NCBI GenBank assembly: GCA_000181795.3
Contig: CM012953.1
Coordinates: forward strand, 4,730,365-4,794,364
Source of the DNA: Trichinella spiralis
Lineage: Eukaryota > Nematoda > Enoplea > Trichinellida > Trichinellidae
Direction of reading: 5' to 3'
Length of the DNA stretch: 64,000 bases
Below the pieces are notes generated by a model that saw nothing but the letters and a program-made list of their open reading frames with translations, was not told the origin of the DNA and made no database searches. The translations under genes and the position numbers were made by a program. Below are positions 11,161 through 22,640 of this stretch, in pieces. The stretch's first letter is position 1; every line of letters starts with the position of its first letter.

Positions 11161-12548
11161 TCATTGTATTCCAAGAAGTTCTCTGTACTGTTCCTTCAAA
11201 ACTGTCCAGCAATATTTGCGAAAATCAATATTTAAGCGGTCGCGTTTTAAACGAGCCAGAGATGGATTGTAGCAAAATTGTCGTAACTGTTTATACAACT
11301 GTTGTTCAGTATTGTACAGACATCGCTTATCATAAATCTCAGGATAGGATAGTGCGTTTGGACAAAGCGGCCAACAGCCGAGATAAACCGCTTCTAGCCT
11401 TAAAAGTAATATATTGTAACAGTGAAATTGTAACATTTTTTGATTGGAAATATTTACACTGAAACACCAAAAAATTCATGCCTAGCCGTGGAGACGACAA
11501 CGTGCGCACGTTTCAGAATGTTACAGTAATCCACTTTGCTTTTCAAATAACCCCAGTTGAGAATATTATCGTTCAGTGTTTGTTCCGCTTCTGAGAAACA
11601 ATCTAAACATAAATTTTCAGAAGTGACAACACAGAGTGCGACTTTATGAGTAAAGGTGAAAAATACCTGGCTTTTCTTGATAATTTTCACCAAGTACGGA
11701 AATTTTAAATTTGAACGATTCACTTTTGAGACGAATCAACACACGGAAAAACAATTCTGGATTTTTGTCATGTTCCCTGAGAAGTTTGATTCGCCACCAT
11801 CAAATGAAATATTTTAAAACAACCAACACTTACCAGCGGTGTGGCCAAACTATATGCAACAATTCGCTGTCTGGCAATTTTTCATTAGAATTGCAACCAA
11901 CAGATAAACTTGGAAAATCAATTGGATAATATAAAACTCTGCTTTTGAGTGCAATTCTTTCCAAAACATGCTTTGGCTTGCTGTCGGACGGTATGTAAGC
12001 AAAAATGTGAGGAATGTTTTCGAGGAATGATTGCATGTTAAAATGCGAATTAAAAACAATTACATCTGCAACTAAGCTGCAAATAAAAATAAATAAATAA
12101 ACATGTATATTTATATATATGCTTACCTAGATAGTATTTGATTGTATGAAAACTGAAAATCTCCCTCCGTTTCTCGTTGAATTGGATAAACTAACTGATT
12201 TTCATGGAAATAGATAACCTTTTTTATTTTTGATAGATCATTTCTCAGTGCAATCAATTCTGCCAGGTTTAGCACAGATGAGCAAAATAATGTACTAAAA
12301 GTTAGATATTAAAATTTTAAAAAACAATAATTTTATGCTTCCACTTATGAATTGCAAAGTCACCTATAATCCACGTTGTATGGAACAATTTCAGAAAAAT
12401 ACAAGGCTGCTGTTCGAGCTCTCCACTGCCATTTTTTAGCTGATAATGAATAAATATCAAGGGTGGTACTGAATTCACGTTTAAACAAAGATACAAGTTG
12501 TTCATGTGATCCACCACAGAATGGTTCCAGAATCAATACTTTTGACAT
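11161..12548 (-). CDS. GTDC1: tRNA-queuosine alpha-mannosyltransferase (QTMAN/GTDC1)
   Basis: Multi-exon minus-strand gene; the first true ATG is at 12548 (MSKVLILEPFCGGSHEQL). The N-terminal domain reads LILEPFCGGSHEQLVSLF and KKWQWRARTAALYFSE. The diagnostic motif IYFHENQLVYP follows at about 12210. Next come VIVFNSHFNMQSFL, the second Rossmann domain with IVWPHRW, and the glycosyltransferase family 4 C-terminal block SVLEAVYLGCWPLCPNALSYPE. The protein ends KEQYRELLGIQ with the stop at 11161. The family transfers mannose from GDP-mannose to queuosine-34 in tRNA-Asp. This implies that the organism uses queuosine-modified tRNA, with queuine taken from diet or microbes. Exon limits are partly inferred. 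Confidence 0.85.
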
Positions 12549-13231
12549 AACAATTAGCAAGATGTATATTATCTAAAAGAAAATACATTTCTTTAAATGA
12601 AGTTTGTATAGCACTAAAAATTACCATAAAATACATTCATATTTCATTATTGCGTTAATTAAAAAAATGATTTTTTAATTTCAAATACCCTCTCTGTTAT
12701 TTACTTGAAATTTTAATACAGTTTAAAATGCCACACTTCATAATAAAATTAAACGCAAATGATTTTCGAAATAAAAACAAATAATTATTAATAATAAAAT
12801 AAAGTAATATTTAAATTATTAAAACGTTGAAATTTGAAATCTTTGAATGGAATAAAAATTACAAAAGTGTAAAATATTTTTTACAAACTAATTACCGAAA
12901 TATGATGTGCAAGCTAGTAAAAAACTGATGAAGTGCGTAATCCTGTATACTTGTGTACTATATTGCATAATGTTATGGATTATAAATTTTACTTTAATTA
13001 GAATTAAAAAGTAGCTTAATAAATTTGGATTTGTTAGTTGAATTTGCTTGAATTTTAATTGTCAATATATTAAATGAACTGAACGAATTTAACTTTAGTA
13101 GAAACATGAATTACAGTATGGGCCTGCAATTGATACTTGATTTTGCTATTTTTGGTGGTAGTTTTCACAGTCGGTGCTGACTATTTGAATTGGGTTTGAT
13201 CAATAGTTGTCTTGGCCGATCGATTTGACTG
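12549..13231. other. Divergent intergenic region QTMAN / GINS2
   Basis: Very AT-rich spacer between divergent genes. No motif, repeat or RNA gene recognised. Confidence 0.4.
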
Positions 13232-13810
13232 ATGGAGATTGAAGAAGCGGAATTTCTTGCCGAAAAGCAGATAATCGAAATGTTGCCGAATTTCAAGGCG
13301 CCAGTTTTGAACTTGATGACCGTCACCGTCGGTCCGTTCAATCCGGGCGTGGTGACCAAAGCCCCGCTCTGGTTGGTATTGCTTCTTTGCGAGCAGAATC
13401 GTTGCCGAATCCTGCCGCCGAGCTGGTTGAACGTGGAATCGTTGACGGAAATTCGTTCCGCGGAACGTGCGGCTCCAATATTCACCAAACTTCCAAATCC
13501 GTGCTTTTTCGAAATATCCACCATCATCTTGCAAAGGTTCTCGATCGAAGTTCCCAACGCCGACGCGGTGAAGGCACTTTTCCACGACATCTTGGACATT
13601 CGTATGGCCAAATTGGACAGCAGTATAAGCGCCTTCTTCGGCAGCGGTTCCGCGCACGCGGTCGTCAACAACTTGACGTCGTTTGAAATTATTCGAATAA
13701 GGACCTTCCTGTCCGATTCGTTGTCCCGGTTGAACACGTTGGAGATGAGCGCTAATGTAAACCCATTCACTGCTGCTTCCACTTCGACATCAACATCCGG
13801 CACTAATTGA
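13232..13810 (+). CDS. GINS2: GINS complex subunit 2 (PSF2)
   Basis: A single-exon ORF of 192 residues from ATG 13232. The start EEAEFLAEKQIIEMLPNF and the block VGPFNPGVVTKAPLWLVLLL match the PSF2 B-domain and the start of the A-domain. RCRILPPSWLNVESL is the family's second hallmark. The C-terminal helices contain DIRMAKLDSS and NNLTSFEIIRIRTFL. Length agrees with human PSF2 (185). GINS (SLD5, PSF1-3) activates the MCM helicase with CDC45 at replication origins and forks. It faces LETM1 tail to tail, about 420 bp apart. A longer ORF on the opposite strand is an antisense shadow. Confidence 0.92.
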   Translation: MEIEEAEFLAEKQIIEMLPNFKAPVLNLMTVTVGPFNPGVVTKAPLWLVLLLCEQNRCRILPPSWLNVESLTEIRSAERAAPIFTKLPNPCFFEISTIILQRFSIEVPNADAVKALFHDILDIRMAKLDSSISAFFGSGSAHAVVNNLTSFEIIRIRTFLSDSLSRLNTLEMSANVNPFTAASTSTSTSGTN

Positions 13811-14063
13811 AGTTTTTTTGCGTTTGATGGTTTTTTTGTAAATTATACTTTTTTGCAATTCAACATTGGGAATGCATTTAAAAATTTCATTCACATCTGA
13901 GAAATTGTGAATAGTCTTTCTCTTTTATCGTTATGATGTTATTATTAATGAATTTTTTTGTATATAAAAAAGTTTCCATTTCACTTCATTCGAACATATT
14001 ACACTGATGTCTTTAATATAATAATACATAAAACCTCAGAACGGTACACAAAAGCGAAAGACA

Positions 14064-14089
14064 GTGATGATGATGATGATAATAATAAA
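14064..14089. repeat. TGA/AAT trinucleotide run
   Basis: A short microsatellite (TGATGATGATGAT followed by AATAATAA) in the spacer between the convergent GINS2 and LETM1 genes. The rest of the spacer (13811-14228) holds only presumed 3' UTR sequence. Confidence 0.7.
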
Positions 14090-14228
14090 AAGAAAGTTAT
14101 CAATTTACATCGAACCGATTTTGAGAGTGTCAATTAAATTTTTTCAGAAAATTTATTTGCATGTTAGAAAACTTTGCACAACATATGCAATGGGAAAGGA
14201 TGATTTTCCTAGGCAGATTTAGATCAAG

Positions 14229-17056
14229 CTACTGAGCTAATTTGGATTGATGAAGTCCTTTCCCATTATTTATTGACTTCTTCTCCACAGAATCGGATGT
14301 CGCCGACTCACCTAACAAGTCTTCTTCTTTCTTCAAAATTTCCAATGCTTTATTCACCTGTTCCGAGTTGATTTCCACGGATTCTTTCATCATAAGATCG
14401 ATCACCTTGACAATGAATTAAACAACAATTATGAATTGCAATACAATAAACGTTGAATTGTTATTATTTCAAGTCGAATACTTTCAAAGCTAAATCCAAA
14501 TCAATTGCACCATCTCGATCTTCATCGAACGCTTCGAGTACTTGATAAATTCTCTTCATCTTTGCCTCATTCGGCATCTGTTTGAGCTGTTTCAACGGTG
14601 CTAAAACTTCACTCAAAGTAGCCATTTTTTTCCTAAATTAAATTTCCCCCTGGATAATTTCCCTATCAAAAATGATAAATCATAATCAAATAGACAAACT
14701 CGTGTTTTGCAATCGCAGATGGATCGGTTTGCTTTTCGTCAACTGTAGCAATGATTTTTTTCCCCTCCATTCGGTCGACAAGCTTATCCACGCGTTCCAC
14801 AAGCCGATCCACTTGGCTCTGCAAACGTCTAGCCGCTTTGCTCACTTTCACATCATCTCCACGCGATTTGAAAATTGACTGAACTTCTTCGACTTCCTGA
14901 AAAATTTGCATATGCAAAGAACAATTTCATCAACAACAACAAAGTAGATGTAGTATCATTTATTATTAATAATTTAAAAAAAATTCACTTCTTTGTGCTC
15001 TTGAACTTGTTCTTTCAATTCTATCAAATCATCCTTGACCTCATTCAAAGGACCTTTCACCGTTTCCACAAGATGTTCAATTTCACGCAATTCAGACGAC
15101 TCAATAGGAGTATCAACTGAAATAAATCAAATTTTCTTGTTTCGAATAATATTAATATTAAAATTAAAATCAACTTTGTATTGATTTGTCTTTGACTAGA
15201 GGAGCCGAATCGAGTAGAACATCCGATTCAGTTACCGGCACCGAAGCCGCTTGGACCACAGCTTCGACCTCTTCAGTGGGACTGCGAACAACAGTGGCTT
15301 TTTGCGCCTAGTTGCATAAAAATTGATTAAAATAAAGATGAATATTTAAATTCAAATAAAATTACAACTCCTTTTTCTTTTTGCTTGGATCGTTGTTCTT
15401 CAGCTTCTTTTTTCAACGCTTCTTCCAATGAGACGATCAAATCAAATTTGGTCTTGTTGTCCACTCGAACGCCTTCAATTTCGGCCAACTTTATCTTCGC
15501 TTCGTCGGCTATATGCGAGGGTAGTGTTGACAAGATTGTCTTGAGTCGAACAGAAAACGGTACATCTTCTTGTATGTAAAGCGTGCTGGAAAGCAGCAAC
15601 AACGACGGTGGCACTTTTTCATTCAACGACAATTCGAGCCATTTGGCCAGTTGAGCTTTCAGGCGACTGACCGGCACGCCCAACGCACGCATCCCTCTGG
15701 CTCGGCAAGCCGTCTGCAATTCCGACTCAGAAAGACTATCAATGCCCTCTTTGACGATTAGCTTAAAATGAAAAAAAATTTTTTTTTTCATTCATCCTCA
15801 TCATCATCTTATTTAATTTCTTTTCTCATCATTCAAACATCGAACCTGATCATCAGCTTTCAATTCGCGAAGTTTCAAACGCAACTGCAACAGCAGCATA
15901 TTTGTCGTTCCGATTGGCTGAATGCCAACTATGAGACACAACGCCCGAAGCTGAGCATAGCTGAGACTATCCAAAGTCAGTTCATCTTCGAAAAATTTCG
16001 AATATTTCAACAAATCATCGTTCGATACATAACTGCCACCTTCTTCACGAATCTGCAATTGGAAAAAAAATATTTCATCTATTAATATATAATCGATATA
16101 TAATAGAATTGAATCAATCGACTGAATGAATAATTTAAATTTTCACATCAACTGATGGATTTAAAATGGATATTTTAAAACGAATTACCTTTTTCATAAA
16201 AGCTGAAAACTCGGTTAACTGATTCAATCCATCAGAATTCTTTTTCCTTTCCAAAGACAAATCTTCAAGCGTGTCTTGCAAAAATTTCGCCATATCCAAT
16301 TTCACTTTTAACGCTTTGTTTCTTTTCTCTTGCTAAACACAATAAACATTCAAAAACAAAACAAACAAATTAATAAATTCTACCTCTTTGTGTTCTTCTT
16401 GAAAAGTGCTGGGGAGTAGGCCGGGAAAAAATTTCAAAACTAATGGCAGTGCAAATTCCATGAACGGCACTATGATAAATATCAAAAACGGTACAAGTCG
16501 AAACAAGTCCGATGTAGTCCTGATTAACTGTAAAAATGAATCACACATAAATAAATAAATAAATATAAATATATATATATAATATACTTGTCGTCTTTCT
16601 TTGCGCATCAAAGTTTCTCCAGTTAATAACCGTCGCAATAACCGCAGGCATACTTTCACATCAATGTAAAGCAGTTTAAAGCCGTGGTAATAATGCTGCA
16701 TTTCATTTTTGAAACGCAACCACAGTGACTGCTTTTTCTGAATTTCCATACTTTTTTTCATCAAATTTCTCTTCTCTCTCAATCGCTCACTCTCTTCAAC
16801 ATCCTCTTTCAAAGCTTTCAACATCGCTTCCACTTTCGACTGTCCATCTCCAGTCGGATGTAGACATATTGCACTTAAGTGAAAATTTCGTTTTCCATTC
16901 CAGCATAAAACTGAAGATGCATAACAAACATTATAACCAAAAAAACAATTCCCACTCAACGGTGAAAAATTGAATGCTCTGTTTGACCGGTCATCAGTGA
17001 GAAAAGCGGAAAAGCTAGCATTATACAGCGTTTTACAGTTGCTGGGCAAATAAAAT
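14229..17056 (-). CDS. LETM1: LETM1 mitochondrial inner-membrane protein (5' exon not found)
   Basis: At least ten minus-strand exons. The first seen follows an acceptor (ttttgtag) at 17057 and contains SLWLRFKNEMQHYYHGFKLL. Next comes TSDLFRLVPFLIFIIVPFME, the single membrane helix with the LETM1 signature. The ribosome-binding-like domain includes LSYAQLRALCLIVGIQPIGT and ACRARGMRALGVPVSRL. Coiled-coil exons follow (RLQSQVDRLVERVDKLVDRM). The C-terminal EF-hand has the canonical loop DEDRDGAIDLDL, and the stop is at 14229. LETM1 mediates K+/H+ (and possibly Ca2+/H+) exchange in mitochondria. The frame upstream of the first exon lacks an ATG, so a start exon with the targeting peptide must lie further upstream. 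Confidence 0.88.
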
Positions 17057-18833
17057 CTACAAAATTCACCAAATTATAACTTCCAACATAACATACAAAA
17101 ACAATACACTATTATTGTTTTTAATAAATTGTTTACTTTAAATTTATATTCAGAATCAAATATTAAATTTCGTGTTAATTATTCAACAATGCTACTTCCC
17201 TAAAATGCAGAAGAAAAGAATACACATATCTTATACATGGCGTCACATTCTTTATATATATACTTATAATTAGCAACATTTTTCATATATGATTCTTTTT
17301 ATGTTATAAATACTTTTTTTTTGAAATAATTATGCTGTAATATAGCACTGATTACTACAATACTAAATGATTAAAAATGATACACGTGCATTCACAATTT
17401 GCTGATAACTTCTTTAAACAAAAAATACATTACTTTCTGGGTAAAGGCTTCTGAATCAAAAGACGCGTGCTTATTTGGCTAATAATCATTTATACAAAAA
17501 ATTTTCAACAATTCAACAAATACATACAACAGCCGCTGGAAAAACTAACAAATTCGTTGTTTTGCTTTACTACAGTAAAACGAAAGCAAGTGCTGAAAGC
17601 AAAAGTCAATAGAATATACTTGTCAAGCAAATAAGATTAATAAAAATTAAATAAAAACCACGTAATTTAAAGCAACTTGATTTATTTTCACTTATGAATT
17701 GAACAATAGCTGTTTTGTTTGAATGTACAGGGAAAAATATTTTAAAGAAAATGTAAAATTAAACTGCTAAACTTCATCAATTTATGCAATCAAATTTAAC
17801 TGGATATACTATTTTATTGAAGCTCTTTATTTATTAAGATTCAATATTTTAAAAAGTCTGCAAGATCTACATTTTTTGGGAATTTCAGATTTTGACAGAT
17901 TATTTGTAGTGTTGTTTTTCAAGTGGAAACTGTATTTTAAATCACTTATTGTTAATACATTTTATTCCATTTGATCAAAATATTGCATTTAGCAATTTTT
18001 ATCAGGAAGTTATTATCTGGCTTTTGTATGCTACTCATTCACTCAGTTAAATAAGCAATTTCGTTATTTGAAAACATCAACAAGCAATGCAACTAAGAAG
18101 ATGCAACACAACAAATAGCGATAAATAAGTCAAAGAGAAATACACAAATACAGGTATATGCAACAGTGCAAACATTTTTGTTCTGCAATTCACTCGTAAC
18201 TTGTAACATCACTGTATCTATTTCTTACCGTTATATGATAGTTAGGTGCCAATGGAATTCATTCTATTCTTGAAAATTTTTATAAAAACAGTATTTTATT
18301 TAATAATAATTGCGCTAAAAAGTCAAAAAAATGTATTAATATAAACCTAATAAAAAATGTCTTCTAATAATTTATAACCCTTTCCGCGAACATCTCGAAA
18401 ATACATTTAATAAAAGTGGGACCTGCAAATACTCATTGTTCTCTGATTGGCTGGAATTTATTGGTCAGATATGATCGTCCGATCATTTTGTATTTTCCAT
18501 TGTTGTCTGTGCTGTCTTTGCCGATTTTCAATGCTCACTGATCACATAGAGTGATATTGTTGATTAATGGTATTTTCGCAGGCAGTTCAAAAGGGAATAA
18601 AAGAGAACGTTATTTATTTTTCACTTTATTTGTCAATTAATTAATAAATAATTGAAGCTAATAATAATTAATACATGTTTACATTTTACATGATAGTAAT
18701 TTTCACATTGTAAAATTCTATTTAAAAAATTTTACTTTTCAAATATTACATTTTATTTTAATTCAATTTGAGCAATATCAAAATCAAATTAAACAAAACG
18801 CTGAAAAAGTGCTACAGGTAAATAAAATTCAAA
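17057..18833. other. Long AT-rich intergenic region
   Basis: About 1.8 kb without a supported gene. It should contain the missing first exon and promoter of LETM1, but I could not place it. The only less AT-rich patch is around 18410-18560. Confidence 0.4.
18446..18464 (-). promoter_or_regulatory. Paired inverted CCAAT boxes
   Basis: Two ATTGG motifs (reverse CCAAT) at 18446-18450 and 18460-18464, 14 bp apart, in the only GC-richer part of this gap. Such spacing is compatible with NF-Y binding and a promoter. The gene it would drive is not clear. Confidence 0.25.
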
Positions 18834-19370
18834 ATGCGCTTTTGTGATATGTCCAACTGTTTACTCGACTGTCCAACAGTGCAATTGCTATGGCATTTTC
18901 CCTGCAGAATACAAGCGAAAAATGGGTACAGCTTTATTGAAGTTAAACAAATGGTACAGAATGCAAACGATATCACTTCCACTCAACAACTCTCTGCAGA
19001 AGAGTACAAGTGCGGTGTGGATGAGCTTCTTTTATAGGCTAGCAATGAGCCAGTGGCGCGGCCGCCGATTATTTAAGAGGCAAGTTGTGCGCATATTCGT
19101 TGGTCCATCTTATCCACAGAAGTGCCAATAACCTTTGTTAATATCTTCAGCATATGCGTTGAGCTCTGCGATATCAGGAGTTCTCAGAGCATAATATTCA
19201 TTGTTCCTTATTTTATTTTTTGTCCATTTTCGATTTTGGAATTCAGTGTACCAAAATCTTTTTATTCCATTCACCAGTCTGAATATTCTCAGAGGCTTTT
19301 TACCCAGTACTCGAAGCAGTTCCTGTAAAAATACTTGTCTCTTGACTAGCCGCAATCAAAAGCGCATATT
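18834..19370. other. Unresolved coding-like stretch on both strands
   Basis: Moderate-length ORFs occur on both strands. On plus, 18834-19037 (67 aa, MRFCDMSNCLLDC...) overlaps a 95-aa ORF in another frame. On minus, 19110-19355 (81 aa, TTG-initiated as an ORF) contains LLRVLGKKPLRIFRLVNG and RTPDIAELNAYAEDINKG and begins after a plausible acceptor (tttttacag at about 19324). I recognise no family. Base composition is closer to the coding exons than to the neighbouring spacer, so one of these may be a real short gene, more likely the minus-strand one. Confidence 0.25.
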
Positions 19371-19694
19371 TATTGATTAAAAAAGTTTAATTTCATTTAT
19401 TTCATAAAAAAATTCTATAAAGCTAAAATACTATTACGAAAAATGAAGTTATAACAGTGCATTTTTTTTTCGAAAGCATCTGCTTTTTATTTATTTTAAA
19501 TTCAATCCTTCTTTAAAATGTATTTTTTAAATTATTTTTAACATTACAACAATTTTTACTTTTAATATTTATGAATTGCTGTTTATAACTTCATTCTCAA
19601 ATGGTATTTGACCTATGCAATGGTAATACCTGCATTACTTAAAATACAGTATGTTGAAAATGAATTTCATTTTCTACCTATTTTGAAAAATAAA

Positions 19695-21533
19695 ATGTCT
19701 GCGTTTTCTGTTTCCTCATTGAAAGAGGAAACATTTTACTTGGATATCACATCCGCTTCATTGTGTGGCAGAATCACGAAAATTATTGAACATTATGGAG
19801 GAGTATGTATTGATATTACGCAATTTTTGCATTCACTTATTAGTGCTTTAAGGATGTAGTTTCTGACTTGGAAGGAAAAGTAAGTAAAGTGATAACAAAT
19901 AAAACAATTCATGCTAATGCTAAGAAAATTTTGTCTTCGAAATTGGAATCTTCAAAAAAAGCGGTAAATTTTAGATCCATTTAATTTCAGTTGATTACCT
20001 TTCAATTTTGCAGGAAATATGGATGCGCTTATCACCGCTCATCAGGCGTGCGTTAAAGAGGAAAATTCCTATCTGCACTGCCAAAAGCTTTGTTAACGAG
20101 ATGCGACAAGCACATCTGAGTACGTTAAATCAAAGTTCCGTGTCATCTTCGAATTCCCAAATCCGTGATTGTACTGACAATGTGCAACTGCGGGCTCCTT
20201 TTGTGAAAATTTCAAATAAAAATAATAATTGTGACAAGCCTCGATATACTCAATTTCGAGAATGGCCAGTAATCAAGCCAAAAGGTGATAGTAAGTGACA
20301 GAATTTATATGAGTAACTAAACTAATCAGTTAATAATAATGTTATTATTATTTATCAGTATGTGTAACAATATTTACAATTCAGTTTGTTGAATAACAAT
20401 GTTTTGTTGAATTAATTCATATTGTAATTCGAATCATATAAATTCATTGCTCTATTTTAAAGATTTTTATAATCATTTGTTTCAGAAAAAATAGGAACAC
20501 GGCATATGCGAAAACATGGAAAATTATCGCACTTTCATTACTCAAAACTGAAGGCAAAGGTACCAACGTTTCGTCTTAAGCGACTTCCGTAATTTGATAT
20601 TATTTTATTTTTTTAATCGTATTTGTCGCGATGAATGGTGAGTAAAGCTTTATTTCAGCAATGGTCTTTATGTGCCATTACAACGTAAACCCCCGCCTTT
20701 GAAATTGAAGATTTTCCGATGCAGGATATGCAAAAAGTTGCTTGCCGACGAGGAAGCGGTTAGTAATATATATTATATTTATCAGTTTTTTTCAGACAGT
20801 TTGACGAAGTATAATTTGAGTGGTAGTTATTTTTAATTTAAGTAATTTCTTTTTTCTGAGCGTCAGCTTTGATTGTTGAACAATAAATCCTTTATAATAG
20901 CATGTTGTTGCCAAAAGTCATGTTCAAGCTGTGAAATCAACTCATGCATGGAATGAGCTTGATAAAGCAACAGAAGATATACCAAACATTGTTTCTTATT
21001 TAGTATGTGAAACTGTGGTAAACTGAAATTGAAATCTGAAAGCAACAAGTTGAAATTTTAATTTTTTTTGCATTATATTTAACTTTTAGAAATTGGAAAA
21101 CAGCGATTTGAAAGTGCCATCAAGCGAGTTAAAGTAATTTATGGAATTTGTTGAAATTTTGGCAGTTTTTATTTTATTGGTCTCCAGTTTCAGAGTTCCT
21201 GTGAATGAAGCGAGTGAATCCAATGATAGTAAAGGTGATGTTTTTGATGAGTTTGCAAGAAGGCCACTTTCTCCAATTTTGCAATTGCACAGCATTGAAG
21301 AAATTGCAAAAGTCACCGGCTTCATCATGCCAGGTTTATCCGAAGAAGACTTGGACATGTTTAATAGTAATTATTATTTTGTTTATCATAAAACTGTTTT
21401 ATTGATTTTTCATTTTATTGTAGAATTAGAATTAATTAGGAAAAAAGTTGAAATGGAAAATCTCGAAAGCTCTTCAAATTCCAGTTCAACTCTTGACATT
21501 ATTGACAGTTTTTTGGAATCATCTTTTAAATGA
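19695..21533 (+). CDS. DBF4: DBF4, regulatory subunit of CDC7 kinase
   Basis: Nine exons (19695-19802, 19853-19963, 20014-20290, 20486-20588, 20659-20758, 20901-21002, 21090-21133, 21194-21366, 21424-21533) join in frame to 375 residues. The N-terminal BRCT-like motif N spans FYLDITSASLCGRITKIIEH, GGDVVSDLEGKVSKVITN and PICTAKSFVNEM. Motif M is probably TQFREWPVIKPK plus the following basic exon. The C-terminal zf-DBF finger is split over two exons. FRCRICKKL supplies the cysteine pair and EEAHVVAKSHVQ supplies the histidines, giving C-x2-C and H-x5-H. DBF4 activates CDC7 to phosphorylate MCM and fire origins. The protein is shorter than the human one, as expected for worm-like versions. The exon chain is my inference from frame and motif continuity. 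Confidence 0.75.
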
Positions 21534-21939
21534 ATTAGATTTCGTTTTATTTTTGGTCATTTTTGTTTTTGTTTAATTCATCAAAATGCATATTATTTTT
21601 GATTCGAAATGTATATTGAATTTCTGTATTACTGGCTGTTTTATAACTTGTATCTTTCGGTTAGAAAATGTATATATATATATTTATTTATTAAAAAGTG
21701 AATAGAAGAACTTGTCGAGTTTTTTATTTGAAATAATTTAGAAACTTTATTAATTTTTTACATAAGGAGGAAAGGAGAGACATTGTTTTGTTAAAACTTA
21801 TTTTTTATTTCGTAATATTTATAAAATATAAGTTTTGTCATTTATGAATTTTTCAACAAAGTGAAACAGAGCTTTATGTTATAAAAGAATGATTTTCCAT
21901 TTCTCTTCTATTTGTAAGTGAAAATATTCAAAATGATGT
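21534..21939. other. DBF4 3' flank
   Basis: AT-rich, with a short TATATA run at about 21671. No gene seen. Confidence 0.4.
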
Positions 21940-22640
21940 AAACCCTATGCTGAACATTCCGCGCTGCGGCTAGACCCTGGAACGTCAGGCGCATGGGCGT
22001 GCCATGCAGTTGCACTAGTCCATAAATTGGCGTCTCCAGTGCTGCCAGGAAAGCCCCCCCCCGTGCTTGACCCTGCCGACGTTCAATGGCGACATTTTGC
22101 AGCTCAAATCGTTCTGGGATCAATTCGAGGCGAGTATTCATCGGCGACATCCCGTAGCTCATTTATCTGAGGTCCAGCGTTGAAGGAGATCGAAGGCGTG
22201 ACCATCTGCACTGAAGAATCGACTCCACCGACTATCGGACGTTGTGGAGAGCCATCTCCTGAGCGTAACAACCCCGAAGACATGCTAAGATGAAGGAGCG
22301 GCAGAACTGTACTGAACCTATAGCAACCGACGTGGGGCTCGAACCCAAGACCATCAGATTAAGACTCTATTCTGTTTACGAAAGCGTATGCGGGAAAACT
22401 GATAGTACCTGAACATCAACTGGATCCTTTGCTAGAGCAAAGAATGAAGGCGCAGAACAAGTGAGTTGGTGTGTCTCAGTGGGATGTGAGAAAAGTGAAC
22501 TGTCACTTTTGGACTACATCACTATGTATATTCGTGTTGTTTATATAGTTTTCCTTTTTGTCTATCTTCATGTATATTCAGATATCTACAATAAAGTGTA
22601 TCTGAAACTATCGTAGGGCAAAATTGCCTTGGCACTATAG
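21940..22640. mobile_element. GC-rich island, probable retroelement remnant
   Basis: From about 21950 to 22450 the base composition becomes far richer in G+C than everything around it. A minus-strand ORF at 21908-22162 (84 aa, with ETPIYGLVQLHGTPMRLTF) has a weak resemblance to the start of retroelement aspartic proteases but lacks a DTG motif. Downstream on plus, a TATATA at 22546 and an AATAAA at 22593 are spaced like the core of a short LTR. No paired LTR or target duplication was found. It may instead be another kind of inserted sequence. Confidence 0.35.
22328..22372 (-). pseudogene. tRNA-Lys-like 3' half
   Basis: Read on minus, this contains an anticodon-arm-like GTCTTAATC followed by a perfect T-arm consensus GGGTTCGAGCCCC and an acceptor-like CGTCGG. 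It resembles the 3' half of tRNA-Lys(CUU). The matching 5' half (D-arm and A box) is not present upstream, so this is not a complete tRNA gene. It could be a tRNA-derived SINE tail, a tRNA fragment captured by a retroelement, or a decayed tRNA. Confidence 0.45.

Noticed and set aside
13165-13803. 212-codon minus-strand ORF, longer than the opposite gene
   Set aside because: The plus strand encodes GINS2 with clear family motifs; the minus ORF is antisense.
20863-21048. Minus-strand ORF of 61 codons whose translation also looks a little like the zf-DBF pattern
   Set aside because: The plus strand gives a continuous spliced DBF4 model with C-x2-C and H-x5-H in the right place; the minus ORF is its antisense shadow.
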